Positions 26,154 through 35,139 of a stretch of DNA of 49,103 nucleotides are shown piece after piece. The notes under the pieces were generated by a model, which ran no database searches, had not been told where the DNA came from, and saw nothing but the letters and a program-made list of their open reading frames with translations. Position 1 is the stretch's first letter. Each line of letters starts with the position of its first letter. Source of the stretch: Aliiglaciecola sp. 3_MG-2023 (GTDB taxonomy: Bacteria; Pseudomonadota; Gammaproteobacteria; Enterobacterales; Alteromonadaceae); NCBI RefSeq assembly GCF_030548205.1, contig NZ_JAUORV010000024.1, forward strand, positions 1 to 49,103, given 5' to 3'. A program made the translations under genes and the position numbers.

Positions 26154-29100
26154 AGGTTAACTCCTTGCTCAGTTTGTTTGCGCTTTTGAATACGCTCGGC
26201 AATAGCACTGACTTTAGGCTGAACCACTTGCAGTTTTCGCGTGGTTTTATCAATCAAATAGCGATTATCAAACAACGTCAATACTTCAGATTCCGGGTTA
26301 GGGAATGCCCCCACCACACTAATATTATTGTTCTGACAGGCATCAAATATTTTCTTCACATTACTATGATGCAAGGTGCCTAGCTCATCAATGGGCCAGT
26401 GAATAGTTGCATCTGCATTCCCTCGTAACAAACGCGTAAAGGCCAGTAAAAATTTACATAAAATTAAGTAGGCCATACCATGACTAGAAGATTCATTTAA
26501 CTGGCGATCCGTGCGAATCACCAAATTCGAATTACCTTCTTTAATGTGCAGCTCAATATCTAATAACTTACTGATCCCGCCACTCAACGCTGCCCGTCCA
26601 AGAATGTCTAACACCTTACGCATGCTCTGGGCATACTCATCATCAGGAAGTTCAACCGCACCACTTTTCATCCATGCCTGGTAGAGCTTATTAAACTGGG
26701 CTAACTCAGGCCAAAACTCCAACTCTGAAATACGCGAGCGAATTTTCACCGCTGAATCAGATACACCATCGAGGAACAACTCTTCATCAACTTCTTTACT
26801 GATCCGCTTACTTTGGCTGGCGATACGTTTATCAATATCTTCCAAGACATTGTAATATTGGGTTAAATCTGCGCCAAAAATGCGCCCTTGTTCACGCAAA
26901 CCATGGAGTTTTTGCGGTACAACTTCGTTTAATAGCTGCGCCAAATGGTTCACCATTCTTCGATGATCGATGTTTCGAATACCTTGATCATTGACTACCG
27001 CACATTCATCTCTAGAACGTTCCCAAATATCAGCTAAACCTGTTCCCGATTGGGCCGCAATAAGTTGGTCAAAGTGCTCCACATATACCTTGATGTCGCC
27101 CAACAAACGATCACGAGTTTGCAATAATTCTTGTCCCTCAGATATACGCTGGGCAATGTTAACGGTATCCGGTTTAGCAGACATATTGGTCTGACTATTT
27201 TGCTCCGTTTTCACCAGTTTAAGTTTACCTAAACTACGATTTATATTTAGCACGTCAGTATGCTGCTCTCTTGCAGTGCGAAGATCTTGTTCCAGTTGTA
27301 TTTGCTGATCTTTGCTTTTTTGGCGCTGTTCTTTGAAATCAGCTTGTTTTTGGTTTAACAAACGTTCCGCTTTACTTGCCGCTTTTTTCGCCGTTGTTAG
27401 ACTTTGCTGCCATGTAACTTTGTAGCCGACAAAATAAGTTTCATACCAACGCTGGTAGTCTTTCACTTTGTGACGATGGGTGTCTGTGTAAGTGATGTCT
27501 TTTTGCAATTGTTTTATGCGCTTTTGCAACGTACCAATATCGTCAACATCAACCCCTCGATTATTCAGCTCATCTTCTTTCCATTGCTCGATTTTTTGTT
27601 TGTCTTCTGCAGCAATGTCTTTGGCTTTTTTGATATGGCTGTCTACAACCGCAATATTAGATTGAATATCTTGGATCAGCTGTTGCCAGTGGAATTGATG
27701 TTCTGTTTCCGCTTCTCGCTGCTGATCTTTCACCTCGGCAATGGCTTCAGCCTGTTGCGTTTTGCACTTAGCCTGCTCACTTTGAATACTGCTCAAGCGT
27801 TTTTTATTCTGTTGCTTTCGCTGTGACAATGCGTGGGCATACTCTTGTTGAACCTGATCTTTGTCTTGTTGTGCTCGCCTACGGGTTGCTTCGGCCGTTT
27901 TGCAGGCACTTTCCGTTTTCGCTTGTGCCAGTTCTTTGTTACGAACTTCTTCACTGGCCTTGGCTAAATCAAGCTCTGCTTCATTCTGTTTAGCATTGGC
28001 TTTATCAAGAAGCTGTTGAACATCACTGAGTTTTTGTTGAAGTTGATTTTCAGTTTCTGCGAACTCCGACATATCAACGGCATGTAAATCCAGTTTAATC
28101 CCAAAAATGCTGTTGGCGTCTTCATGCAATGATGGTTTTAAATCTTTGCGCTTAAATAACTCGGGATGCAATACCTTACCAATATTGTCTTGCCAGTCAG
28201 GTCGCTCTTTGCGTAAAAACTCCAGTAAACTGTTTTCTCCCGGATACAAAATCCCTTCGATTTTGTCTAATTGATGCTGTGCCTCTAATTGACTCCGGCG
28301 GGCGTCTTCCAGTATGCCATTGGCTTTGTTGCGCTCCTGACTTGCCAGCACAAACTCTTGTTGCGCTTTGCGATGTTTCTCGCGGGCTGCATCTTCCGCG
28401 ATACCCGCCTCTTTTAAAGTCGCATCAAGAATATCTAACTGACTTTGCTCAAACTCGTCGAACCCTGCATTTTTAAGCGCTGCGGTTATTTCTGTATACT
28501 GGGTTTTAAGCTCGTCAGCTCTTTGCCGATACTCAGACTCCACGCTACTAAGCTGGCCTTGATAGTCATCTTTGATTTGCTGTAATTTTTGCTGTTCCTG
28601 GGATTTTTGTTCAGACAGTTTATCTTGTAATTGGTTTTTTTCTTCAGAGTAACCTTCAAGCTCTTCATTCAATTTTTCACTGATCTGGGCGATGCGCTTA
28701 TTAAAACTGGCTTCAACATCTTGGTGTTTTTCAGTGAGCAAAGCATAGCGGGTTGAAGAGGTTTCTAATTCACTTTCCCACTGGGGTAATTGTTGCAAAT
28801 TACTTTGTAGGGTTTCAATATCTTGGGATTGCCAATCATCGTATTCGTTTTCTATTTGTTCTAAATCAGACTCTAACTTTTCCGAGTCTGCTTTGGCCAC
28901 AGACAAATTCTGATTCAACTCATCCCTTTCATGTGTCCAATCTGACTCGCGCTTTTTACTCGCCAGTTGCAGTTCATCTAATTCACGCTCAAATTCAACC
29001 ACATTGGCTGCCAATGCGCTGCTGTCGAGTGAAAATTGCTGTTGCAGTTCACTCAGGCGATACTCCGTTTGATTAAGTTGGTGATCCGCTTGTTCCAATT

Positions 29101-29851
29101 TTGCGAACTCAGGACGTATGGCATCGAACTCTTTAATCAGATGGCACTCTTTAATCCAATCTTCTACCCGGTTTCGACTTAAACTCGAACTCGGCGGCTG
29201 TACGCCATCTTCTTCTAAAATAGCGGCAATCATGGCTTTGATGGTTTCCATCTTGCCTTCTTTAGAGTGCACGGCTTTGGCTAGTTTTTCGATGTGTCTG
29301 AGGTGATTGGCCTGCTCACACAAGCTGAATATTCTCGCATAGCCTAACAATTCTCGACTATTGGTGCTGTCGTTTAAAACCCCTCTGTCGTTTTGTAAAA
29401 CGGCTTTAAACTCTTTGGTATTGAGTAAATTCGTCACCAAAATATTCGCCCGCTTTAAACTACGAGCCAATTCATTCATGGTAACGCTACTGTGCTCGCC
29501 TGCTTTGTTTTTGTATAAATAATCATCAAGCTCGAAAGGTTTACCAATAAACCGATAATTTACGCCATTTCCAGACGAAGCCAGAACAACCTGGCACAAA
29601 TCGCCTTCGTTACGCGCGTATTCATAAACAATAAAACTAGATTCTCTGGGTAAATACCACTTCTCGAAACTATCTCGAGTAGAAGGTACAACTCGACTTG
29701 GATATTCCCCGTAAAAAACCGGAATCAATCGTTGCAAGGTGGTTTTACCAGACGCGTTGGTGCCACATATATTGGTATGACCGTTTAATTTTAATTCCAC
29801 AACACCTGGCAGGTGAGTGTCGATGAGAATAATGCGATGTAACCCAGGCAT
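26150..29851 (-). CDS. SMC/MukB-like ATPase, DUF3584-type
   Basis: A 1233-aa ABC-type ATPase of SMC build. Walker A GTNASGKTT is at about 30-38, a first coiled coil follows from about 250 to 525, a globular hinge-like segment (YPGENSLLEF to GIKLDLHAVDMSEF) at about 530-600, then a second coiled coil to about 890. The C-terminal head has an ABC-signature-like SSSHGMAYL near 1121-1129 and Walker B IHWPIDELG with Asp1155-Glu1156. The length and P-loop match the poorly studied DUF3584 family, near MksB/JetC. An ATG at 29857 is in frame, but ATG 29851 has AGGA at the right distance. It is the first gene of the operon, opposite to the usual mksF-E-B or jetA-B-C order. Confidence 0.8.
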   Translation of the reverse strand: MPGLHRIILIDTHLPGVVELKLNGHTNICGTNASGKTTLQRLIPVFYGEYPSRVVPSTRDSFEKWYLPRESSFIVYEYARNEGDLCQVVLASSGNGVNYRFIGKPFELDDYLYKNKAGEHSSVTMNELARSLKRANILVTNLLNTKEFKAVLQNDRGVLNDSTNSRELLGYARIFSLCEQANHLRHIEKLAKAVHSKEGKMETIKAMIAAILEEDGVQPPSSSLSRNRVEDWIKECHLIKEFDAIRPEFAKLEQADHQLNQTEYRLSELQQQFSLDSSALAANVVEFERELDELQLASKKRESDWTHERDELNQNLSVAKADSEKLESDLEQIENEYDDWQSQDIETLQSNLQQLPQWESELETSSTRYALLTEKHQDVEASFNKRIAQISEKLNEELEGYSEEKNQLQDKLSEQKSQEQQKLQQIKDDYQGQLSSVESEYRQRADELKTQYTEITAALKNAGFDEFEQSQLDILDATLKEAGIAEDAAREKHRKAQQEFVLASQERNKANGILEDARRSQLEAQHQLDKIEGILYPGENSLLEFLRKERPDWQDNIGKVLHPELFKRKDLKPSLHEDANSIFGIKLDLHAVDMSEFAETENQLQQKLSDVQQLLDKANAKQNEAELDLAKASEEVRNKELAQAKTESACKTAEATRRRAQQDKDQVQQEYAHALSQRKQQNKKRLSSIQSEQAKCKTQQAEAIAEVKDQQREAETEHQFHWQQLIQDIQSNIAVVDSHIKKAKDIAAEDKQKIEQWKEDELNNRGVDVDDIGTLQKRIKQLQKDITYTDTHRHKVKDYQRWYETYFVGYKVTWQQSLTTAKKAASKAERLLNQKQADFKEQRQKSKDQQIQLEQDLRTAREQHTDVLNINRSLGKLKLVKTEQNSQTNMSAKPDTVNIAQRISEGQELLQTRDRLLGDIKVYVEHFDQLIAAQSGTGLADIWERSRDECAVVNDQGIRNIDHRRMVNHLAQLLNEVVPQKLHGLREQGRIFGADLTQYYNVLEDIDKRIASQSKRISKEVDEELFLDGVSDSAVKIRSRISELEFWPELAQFNKLYQAWMKSGAVELPDDEYAQSMRKVLDILGRAALSGGISKLLDIELHIKEGNSNLVIRTDRQLNESSSHGMAYLILCKFLLAFTRLLRGNADATIHWPIDELGTLHHSNVKKIFDACQNNNISVVGAFPNPESEVLTLFDNRYLIDKTTRKLQVVQPKVSAIAERIQKRKQTEQGVNL

Positions 29852-29857
29852 AAACAT

Positions 29858-30222
29858 CCTAATTTATTATTATGATTGAGACAGCTAACTCGGGATTCAA
29901 ATGCTTAAATGAAGGTAACTTGGAGAAGCAGGTGTAGAATTCCGTACAACCGCTGATTTTAGCGAGGTTTAATTCAATTTAACACCCTAAATATCAGTAT
30001 TTATGAGCCAGCGGCAGATTAAAATTAGTGGATAAGCACAACTCTTTTGTAACTTTTTGATTTGGCCTCGGGATTCACCGCATTTTAACGCTTTATGGGA
30101 ACTTCAATTACCCATTTCAGGTCAAAAGCAAAAAATATTAACTATTTGCACAAAAAAACGTGAAAACCCGTTCTTATCTTCTAGGATTAAAGTAACCATA
30201 TTAAAAGGATTTAAATTGAACT
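29858..30222. other. Intergenic region between divergent SMC-like and DUF6435-like genes
   Basis: This stretch of about 365 bp has no gene I can support. A + strand frame at 30057-30254 has no ribosome binding site and overlaps the next gene. Promoters for both directions must lie here; no clear operator was recognised. Confidence 0.4.
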
Positions 30223-30402
30223 ATGTTTGGACTATTGAAAACAAATCCGATTAAAAAGCTTCGCAAGCAATATGATGAAAAACTCACCCAGTCGATGCAA
30301 GCCAAGCACGATGGTAATATGCAAGACTACGCAAAATTCAATGGCGAAGCAGAAGCATTGTTTGCAAAAATTGAGCAATATGAGATGAATTCAAAACCTT
30401 AA
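30223..30402 (+). CDS. Small DUF6435-like protein (59 aa)
   Basis: A 59-aa protein beginning MFGLLKTNPIKKLRKQYDEK and continuing with a charged helical stretch and alanine/glutamate repeats (NGEAEALFAKIEQYE). The start and length fit the DUF6435 family of small marine gammaproteobacterial proteins, as I recall it. It is rich in Lys, Gln and Glu, cytoplasmic, probably two helices, function unknown. AAAAGGA lies 13 bp before the ATG. A -10-like ATATTA lies upstream. It is followed 173 bp later by mntP. Confidence 0.75.
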   Translation: MFGLLKTNPIKKLRKQYDEKLTQSMQAKHDGNMQDYAKFNGEAEALFAKIEQYEMNSKP

Positions 30403-30449
30403 CTTCCAAAATAATATTGTCTTAAGATCACACCAATACAATTTTTATA

Positions 30450-30477
30450 TTTTCAATAAAAATGATTCCGGTATAAT
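30450..30477 (+). promoter_or_regulatory. Probable promoter of mntP
   Basis: TATAAT at 30472-30477, with TTTTCA at 30450-30455 and a 16-bp spacer. Transcription would start about 30484, leaving a leader of about 90 nt. In the leader, GCCAAACCA (30493-30501) can pair with TGGATTTGGC (30527-30536, one bulged A). No conserved yybP-ykoY riboswitch core was seen. Confidence 0.5.
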
Positions 30478-30575
30478 GCTCAAAAAATAATAGCCAAACC
30501 AGATTTTACGATTGCTCTGATTTTCATGGATTTGGCCAGCCAGATGCACTGACAAATAACATTGAGGAAAGGGAA

Positions 30576-31112
30576 TTGATTGAAGTATTCATTCTCGCAA
30601 TCGCTCTGAGTATGGATGCCTTTGCAGTATCTATAGGTTTGGGAGCAAAATGCCGTTCTGATGCTAACAACTTAGCTTATAAAACCGCTTTTTACTTTGG
30701 TTTGTTTCAAGGAATAATGCCGTTATTTGGTTACTTTAGTGGTAAAGGGTTGTCTTCATGGGTAAATGACTATGCACCATGGATAGCCTTCATGTTGTTG
30801 ATATTAATCGGCGGCAAAATGATTTATGAGTCATTTGTTGAAAACATTGAAGATGACATTTCTCGCATCACGCACCGGATTTTACTCACGTTAGCCATTG
30901 CTACCAGTATTGATGCGATGGCAGCAGGTTATGCAATTACCTTAATGGATGTCAGTGTTTTTAGCGCCTGTTTAGTTATCGGTTTAACCACCTTTGGCTT
31001 TAGTTGGCTGGGTGTCAAAATCGGTGGAAAAAGTGGAACCATGCTTGAAAGTAAGGCCGAGCTTTTAGGTGGTATTGTACTCATCCTCATTGGTTTTAAA
31101 CTCTTGTTATAA
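30576..31112 (+). CDS. mntP: Manganese efflux pump MntP
   Basis: A 178-aa inner-membrane protein of six helices made of two homologous halves. Each half carries the conserved acidic motif: [14 protein letters not shown] (residues 9-22) and [13 protein letters not shown] (about 108-120); Asp14 and Asp112 correspond to residues needed for Mn2+ export. It starts at TTG 30576 preceded by GAGGAAAGGG, a strong SD that decides the start. It protects against manganese excess. It stands alone after the DUF6435-like gene. Confidence 0.93.
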   Translation: MIEVFILAIALSMDAFAVSIGLGAKCRSDANNLAYKTAFYFGLFQGIMPLFGYFSGKGLSSWVNDYAPWIAFMLLILIGGKMIYESFVENIEDDISRITHRILLTLAIATSIDAMAAGYAITLMDVSVFSACLVIGLTTFGFSWLGVKIGGKSGTMLESKAELLGGIVLILIGFKLLL

Positions 31113-31567
31113 AACTAGCCTTTTTAACTTAGCATTAGGGTGTTATTAATTGATTGGCTAAAGCCTTCATTTCGACCGTTTTGAATAAATGCGCATTTCT
31201 CTCCTATTGTTTACTGGCAAACACAGCATCCAATTGTCAATTTGAGCTCGCTATATAGCCTTTTCGTAGGATGGCGATACTTGTATTGTTGCACACCATG
31301 AGACGTTTCAGGTAGAAAATGCTTCTTCGTACTCTAACTCTATATTTAAGGTCTTAGCAGATTCCCCCCCCAAAAATATATAACCGTTAGTTTTGAACTG
31401 GTTTCTCATTTTTTTCATATTTAGCTGTTCGATTACAGCCTAAAAAAAGATGAGTTTGTTTTAGACTAAAGTGCAATCACCTCTTGCCGTAGGCAAAGGT
31501 ATAATAGCGGCGAATTTATATACGATATCTATAATTTACTATGGCGGTTTCAAACTCAAGGTTAAGT
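31113..31567. other. Intergenic region with a possible operator/promoter
   Basis: No gene was found in these 455 bp. TTGCC-GTA-GGCAA is an inverted repeat at 31484-31496, just upstream of a -10 TATAAT at 31500-31505 that probably serves the exported-protein gene. A run of eight C lies near 31368-31375. Confidence 0.4.
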
Positions 31568-32263
31568 ATGTTTAGAATAGTTTTTTGCTGGTTGTTATTA
31601 GTTATATCAACCACTGTTTTTGCACAAAGTGACGATGCGCCAGCAGAACCCTTAGATCCGGCCTATGAAGGTGTACATGGCATGGTGGTTTTTAATCATG
31701 CCTCTTCGTTGTTTGTATCCAATCTTCCAACCTATAGAAAGCCCCATAATGTTCAGTTAATTTATAAACTTACTCCCAAGAATCCGGCTTTAATTTATTT
31801 AACCAGAGATGCAGATTTGGTTACCATCAAACCAGTACCTTTCAATATTCAAAGGTTGATCAGGGGTGAATCGATAACGGTTAAGGCCGATGTGTATATT
31901 GGTCATTTTGAGCAAGGCGGCAGTTTGACCTATGAACAAATGGATATCACCTTTAGCGAACAAAAATACGTACGGGTTCTAGAAAAACTGGACGAACCAA
32001 ATAATCGCCAAACCTACGACAAAGTTGAGCTAGGTTATAATAGTCGCGCATTGATCCACCAAATCCAAGGCGCTCCTAGCTATGACCATCTAATTTTATT
32101 GTTTGAAAATATCAGTTGCATTACAGATGTGAATGGGAAAAGTAGTGTTCCACCTGAAGATATGCTGAATTATCGACTGAGTTTTTGTGGCTCCATGAAA
32201 CCGATTTTTTATCAAACAGAACCCTTTTCAGAAAAAGCTGCAGAAAGCCCCGTTAACCCTTAA
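31568..32263 (+). CDS. Exported protein of unknown function
   Basis: A 231-aa protein with a signal peptide (residues 1-19, cleavage after STTVFA). The mature part has beta-rich character (VQLIYKLTPKNPALIYLTRD, GGSLTYEQMDITFSEQKYV) and two cysteines (SCITD, SFCGSM) that could form a disulfide, so it is probably periplasmic. An in-frame ATG 27 bp upstream (31541) lacks an SD; ATG 31568 has CAAGG at a good distance and gives a clean signal peptide. I do not recognise a domain. It looks like a lineage-specific conserved protein of Alteromonadales. Confidence 0.7.
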   Translation: MFRIVFCWLLLVISTTVFAQSDDAPAEPLDPAYEGVHGMVVFNHASSLFVSNLPTYRKPHNVQLIYKLTPKNPALIYLTRDADLVTIKPVPFNIQRLIRGESITVKADVYIGHFEQGGSLTYEQMDITFSEQKYVRVLEKLDEPNNRQTYDKVELGYNSRALIHQIQGAPSYDHLILLFENISCITDVNGKSSVPPEDMLNYRLSFCGSMKPIFYQTEPFSEKAAESPVNP

Positions 32264-32353
32264 AAGTTCGCGGTGATTTAAGTCAAGTACCGAAGCATAC
32301 TCTGAGCCGCAATTGCACAGCTCAGGATAATTCCTTCTAGTAATTAGCGATGA

Positions 32354-33421
32354 TTAGACTTGTGCTCTAGGGTAATCAGTGTAGCCATGGCCATCGTGGG
32401 TATAGAAGGTTTTTGGGTTAGGGGTCGCCAGATCTAACCCGAGTTTAAAGCGGCTGGGTAAATCGGGGTTAGCAATAAAGGCGGAACCAAAGGCAACGGC
32501 GGCGACCTTCCCGTTCATTACATCATCCTCAGCTTCGGTATAATCATAACCCATATTACTAATGATATTTCCCTGATAAAGCTTGCTTGCAACGGATAAC
32601 ACATCCCCTTGCTGTTTTTGCAGGAAATCAGCTCGCATGACATGGAAATAAGCCAGTTCATACTCATTTAACCTTTTCGCTAAATAAGCAGTTAAGCCCT
32701 CAGGATCACTGTCTCGCATACTGTTGGAACTATTCATCGGCGAGACTCGCAAGCCAACATTGCCACTGTCCCAAACATTGATTACACCCTCGAGAATTTC
32801 AAATAATAAGCGACTACGGTTTTCCAAACTCCCCCCGTAATTATCGTCACGGATGTTAGCACTATCACGCAAAAACTCATCAATCAGATAGCCATTAGCG
32901 CCATGGATCTCAATGCCATCAAAGTTAGCGGCTTTGGCGTTGATTGCCGCTTTTACAAAGCCTTCTACTATTGCAGGTATATCAGCGCGATTTAGGGCTT
33001 GAGGGATCACATATTCCTTTTTTCCCTCAGGAGTATGAACACTGCCATTAATGGCTAACGCACTTGGTGCCACAGGCGTGTTGCCGTCATTCAAAATAGG
33101 ATGACAAGCTCTGCCGCCATGCCAAAGCTGCAAAACAATTTTCCCGCCGTTTTGATGCACTCTTTCGGTGACCTTTTTCCAGGCTGCAACTTGTTCATTG
33201 GAGTGAATGCCTGGCTCTCGATAAAATGCAGAATTGCCGGGCATGACCATAGTCGCTTCAGCAATAATCAGCCCAGCTTCAGCTCGTTGCCCATAATAGG
33301 TAGCCATGAGTTCAGTTGGCACATTATCTTCAGTCGCCCTGCATCTTGTTAATGGTGCCATTATTACCCGGTTTTTTAACTGAATATTGCCTAGTTTTAA
33401 TGGCTCAAATAGTGCCGACAT
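32354..33421 (-). CDS. Alkene reductase, old yellow enzyme family (NemA-like)
   Basis: A 355-aa FMN TIM-barrel enzyme. It begins LFEPLKLGNIQLKNRVIMAP with the LTRCRA segment. VLQLWHGGRACHP (about 97-109) and EIHGANGYLIDEFLRDSANI (about 172-191) hold the substrate/FMN residues, and RDDNYGGSLENRSRLLFE follows. VAFGSAFIANPDLPSR closes the phosphate site. It reduces activated C=C bonds of enones, N-ethylmaleimide or nitro compounds with NADPH. It is monocistronic. No NemR-type regulator is next to it. Confidence 0.92.
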   Translation of the reverse strand: MSALFEPLKLGNIQLKNRVIMAPLTRCRATEDNVPTELMATYYGQRAEAGLIIAEATMVMPGNSAFYREPGIHSNEQVAAWKKVTERVHQNGGKIVLQLWHGGRACHPILNDGNTPVAPSALAINGSVHTPEGKKEYVIPQALNRADIPAIVEGFVKAAINAKAANFDGIEIHGANGYLIDEFLRDSANIRDDNYGGSLENRSRLLFEILEGVINVWDSGNVGLRVSPMNSSNSMRDSDPEGLTAYLAKRLNEYELAYFHVMRADFLQKQQGDVLSVASKLYQGNIISNMGYDYTEAEDDVMNGKVAAVAFGSAFIANPDLPSRFKLGLDLATPNPKTFYTHDGHGYTDYPRAQV

Positions 33422-33588
33422 AGTTTTCCCTTAATTATTAAATACATATAGGAACGTATAGTGAATAGTATTGGATTTAAAAAAAGGAATTCAAGTGCAG
33501 CAGGCAAGTTCTTTATGCCTCTGGTATTTGCAATTTGAGAAAATTCATTACATTGTTATTAGGTAACTAAGGAGGCGAGCGTAAACTC

Positions 33589-34119
33589 ATGAGTTTAGTT
33601 GACTATTCAAAACATTTTGGCGACAAGATCCAAGGTTCACGAAAAAACACATTGCTACTGAGTCTTGTTACTAAACCAAGACAAGATCCGCCAATGTCAG
33701 AGCAAGACCGCGAACAATCTTACCTTTTAGCCAGTATGAGCAAGCAGCACAGTTCATCAGTCTGTGGATTCCTGGGCGATTCGGAACACAACAAAGGTCT
33801 GTTACTGGCAAACATTGCATATAATTCTAAAAAGAAGGTGCTATTCATTCGCTCCGAGGAAATACACCAGCTATCACCATCTAATCTAGCCAAACTCATT
33901 GCCGATAGCCAGCAACATAATGCAATTATCTATTTTGACCAAGCTGACGACTTAATTAGCAATAATATTACCTATCGCAATAGCCACGAAGAAATAGACC
34001 TTGATTTAGTCTTTAGGGTAATCGAAAAATATCAAGGTCTAATTATCTTTTCGTTAACTGAACTTGTTAATGCTGAGCGACTTAGAGCTAGACACTTCCG
34101 CGTCCTAGAAAGCCATTAA
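33589..34119 (+). CDS. Degenerate AAA/P-loop-like protein, function unknown
   Basis: A 176-aa protein that keeps the shape of the first half of an ATPase core but not the catalytic loop: where GxxGxGKT is expected it has FLGDSEHNKGLLLAN (61-75), followed by KKKVLFIRSEEI (a beta strand plus arm) and NAIIYFDQADDLIS (111-124), which looks like a Walker B strand with Asp117 and Asp120. The Lys69-Gly70 are displaced. It may be an adaptor derived from an AAA protein. A strong AAGGAGG is 13 bp before the ATG, longer than ideal. It converges on and overlaps the WYL gene by 4 bp. Confidence 0.6.
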   Translation: MSLVDYSKHFGDKIQGSRKNTLLLSLVTKPRQDPPMSEQDREQSYLLASMSKQHSSSVCGFLGDSEHNKGLLLANIAYNSKKKVLFIRSEEIHQLSPSNLAKLIADSQQHNAIIYFDQADDLISNNITYRNSHEEIDLDLVFRVIEKYQGLIIFSLTELVNAERLRARHFRVLESH

Positions 34120-34991
34120 ACTTTGTAGCCAGGGGCCAACTGTGTATTTTCAACGCCAGTTAGCACGTCTAAATTAGCTAAGGCTAATTGACAACCTTGG
34201 CCTCTAAATTTATGCCCTTGAGAGCAGTCTACTTGCCACTGTCTGAGTAAATAAGCGGCCAATGCAGATCGCACTTTCACCCTTAACTTACCTTCCACCA
34301 TGGCATAATCTAATTCGATAGCTTTGGGAAATTGGATACTAGGGTGTGCCACTAAAACCAATTCAATTTGATTATTCCACTGACCATCAAATTTGCGGCT
34401 TTCAAGGGTATTAATGTCTTGGGCTAAGGGATTAACAAAGGTAAATCGAGTACACACAAAATCTCTAAAGCTTTGATGTTTCCTGTCGTAGGCTCGCACG
34501 TGCCAACGATGTCCATTGTTAACGATTGCATGGGGCACAATGACTCTGGTTGACTCACCAGAACTAATTGAAACATAGCCACATTCAATGGGTTGCTTCA
34601 TATGAATAGCACGCATTAATGCAGCAATAATATTCTGGTCTGGATGAATTAACCGAACCGCATCAAAACATTGCTCGGATGGTTGTACACCGTTAGAAAT
34701 ACCATTACCAAAACCACGGCTCAATGAGGTTAAAATCACTTCGGGATCATGTTTGAATACCGGTTTGAAATCATTTGTACGGTGATAGTTTTTGGTTTGA
34801 TGAACTAGGATTAGATTTTTCGGCGCAAGGGCTTTGTAAGCACTGAAGTCACGAGTTGAAGCTGCTAAACCTGTTTTAAAGCGTTGAATTAAATCAGTGC
34901 GCGCTACATGCCCAAAATACTGTAAGCTAAAATCTATGAACGCTAAACGCTCTTTTTGACCATGATTCATCGTATCTAATTCATTTTCCAT
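34116..34991 (-). CDS. WYL-domain transcriptional regulator (CapW/BrxR-like)
   Basis: A 291-aa protein with an N-terminal winged helix (RLAFIDFSLQYFGHVARTDL region), a central WYL domain (IECGYVSISSGESTRVIVPH, then RWHVRAYDRKHQSFRDF and CTRF), and a C-terminal WCX-like domain. This three-part layout and size match CapW/BrxR regulators, which bind nucleic acid or nucleotide ligands and often repress phage-defence operons. The frame extends to TTG 35018, but ATG 34991 has GGGA upstream. No recognised BREX or CBASS gene is adjacent. Confidence 0.75.
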   Translation of the reverse strand: MENELDTMNHGQKERLAFIDFSLQYFGHVARTDLIQRFKTGLAASTRDFSAYKALAPKNLILVHQTKNYHRTNDFKPVFKHDPEVILTSLSRGFGNGISNGVQPSEQCFDAVRLIHPDQNIIAALMRAIHMKQPIECGYVSISSGESTRVIVPHAIVNNGHRWHVRAYDRKHQSFRDFVCTRFTFVNPLAQDINTLESRKFDGQWNNQIELVLVAHPSIQFPKAIELDYAMVEGKLRVKVRSALAAYLLRQWQVDCSQGHKFRGQGCQLALANLDVLTGVENTQLAPGYKV

Positions 34992-35051
34992 GCTGATATT
35001 CCCAGACTGTTTTTCCAACTATATGGGCTTTAAAACCCAAATACAATCATT

Positions 35052-35064
35052 TTGATGGCATCAA
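35052..35064. promoter_or_regulatory. Candidate operator upstream of the WYL gene
   Basis: TTGATG-G-CATCAA is a perfect inverted repeat 61 bp upstream of ATG 34991, in the promoter region of the WYL regulator, where autoregulatory sites of CapW/BrxR proteins are known to lie. It is also just upstream of the possible + strand sRNA promoter. Confidence 0.4.
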
Positions 35065-35139
35065 TTTGATTTTTTCCGGAGTTTTTTGACAAAAAAACAA
35101 TTAAAACGAAAAAAATAGAAACTTTTTTAAACTTTTTGG

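Noticed and set aside
27404-27826. 140-codon frame on the + strand opposite the SMC-like gene
   Set aside because: It lies wholly antisense to the coiled-coil coding sequence, is hydrophobic from the complement of Gln/Lys-rich codons, and has no start signal.
24301-29857. Complete Wadjet defence system
   Set aside because: The gene order differs and no JetD TOPRIM-type protein is encoded within several kilobases on either side, so only an SMC-like complex can be claimed.
30057-30254. 65-codon + strand frame before the DUF6435-like gene
   Set aside because: It runs out of frame into the 59-aa gene, which has a recognisable family start and a better ribosome binding site.
30403-30575. yybP-ykoY manganese riboswitch before mntP
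   Set aside because: The conserved GGGGAGUAG-type core and matching C-rich strand could not be found in the leader.
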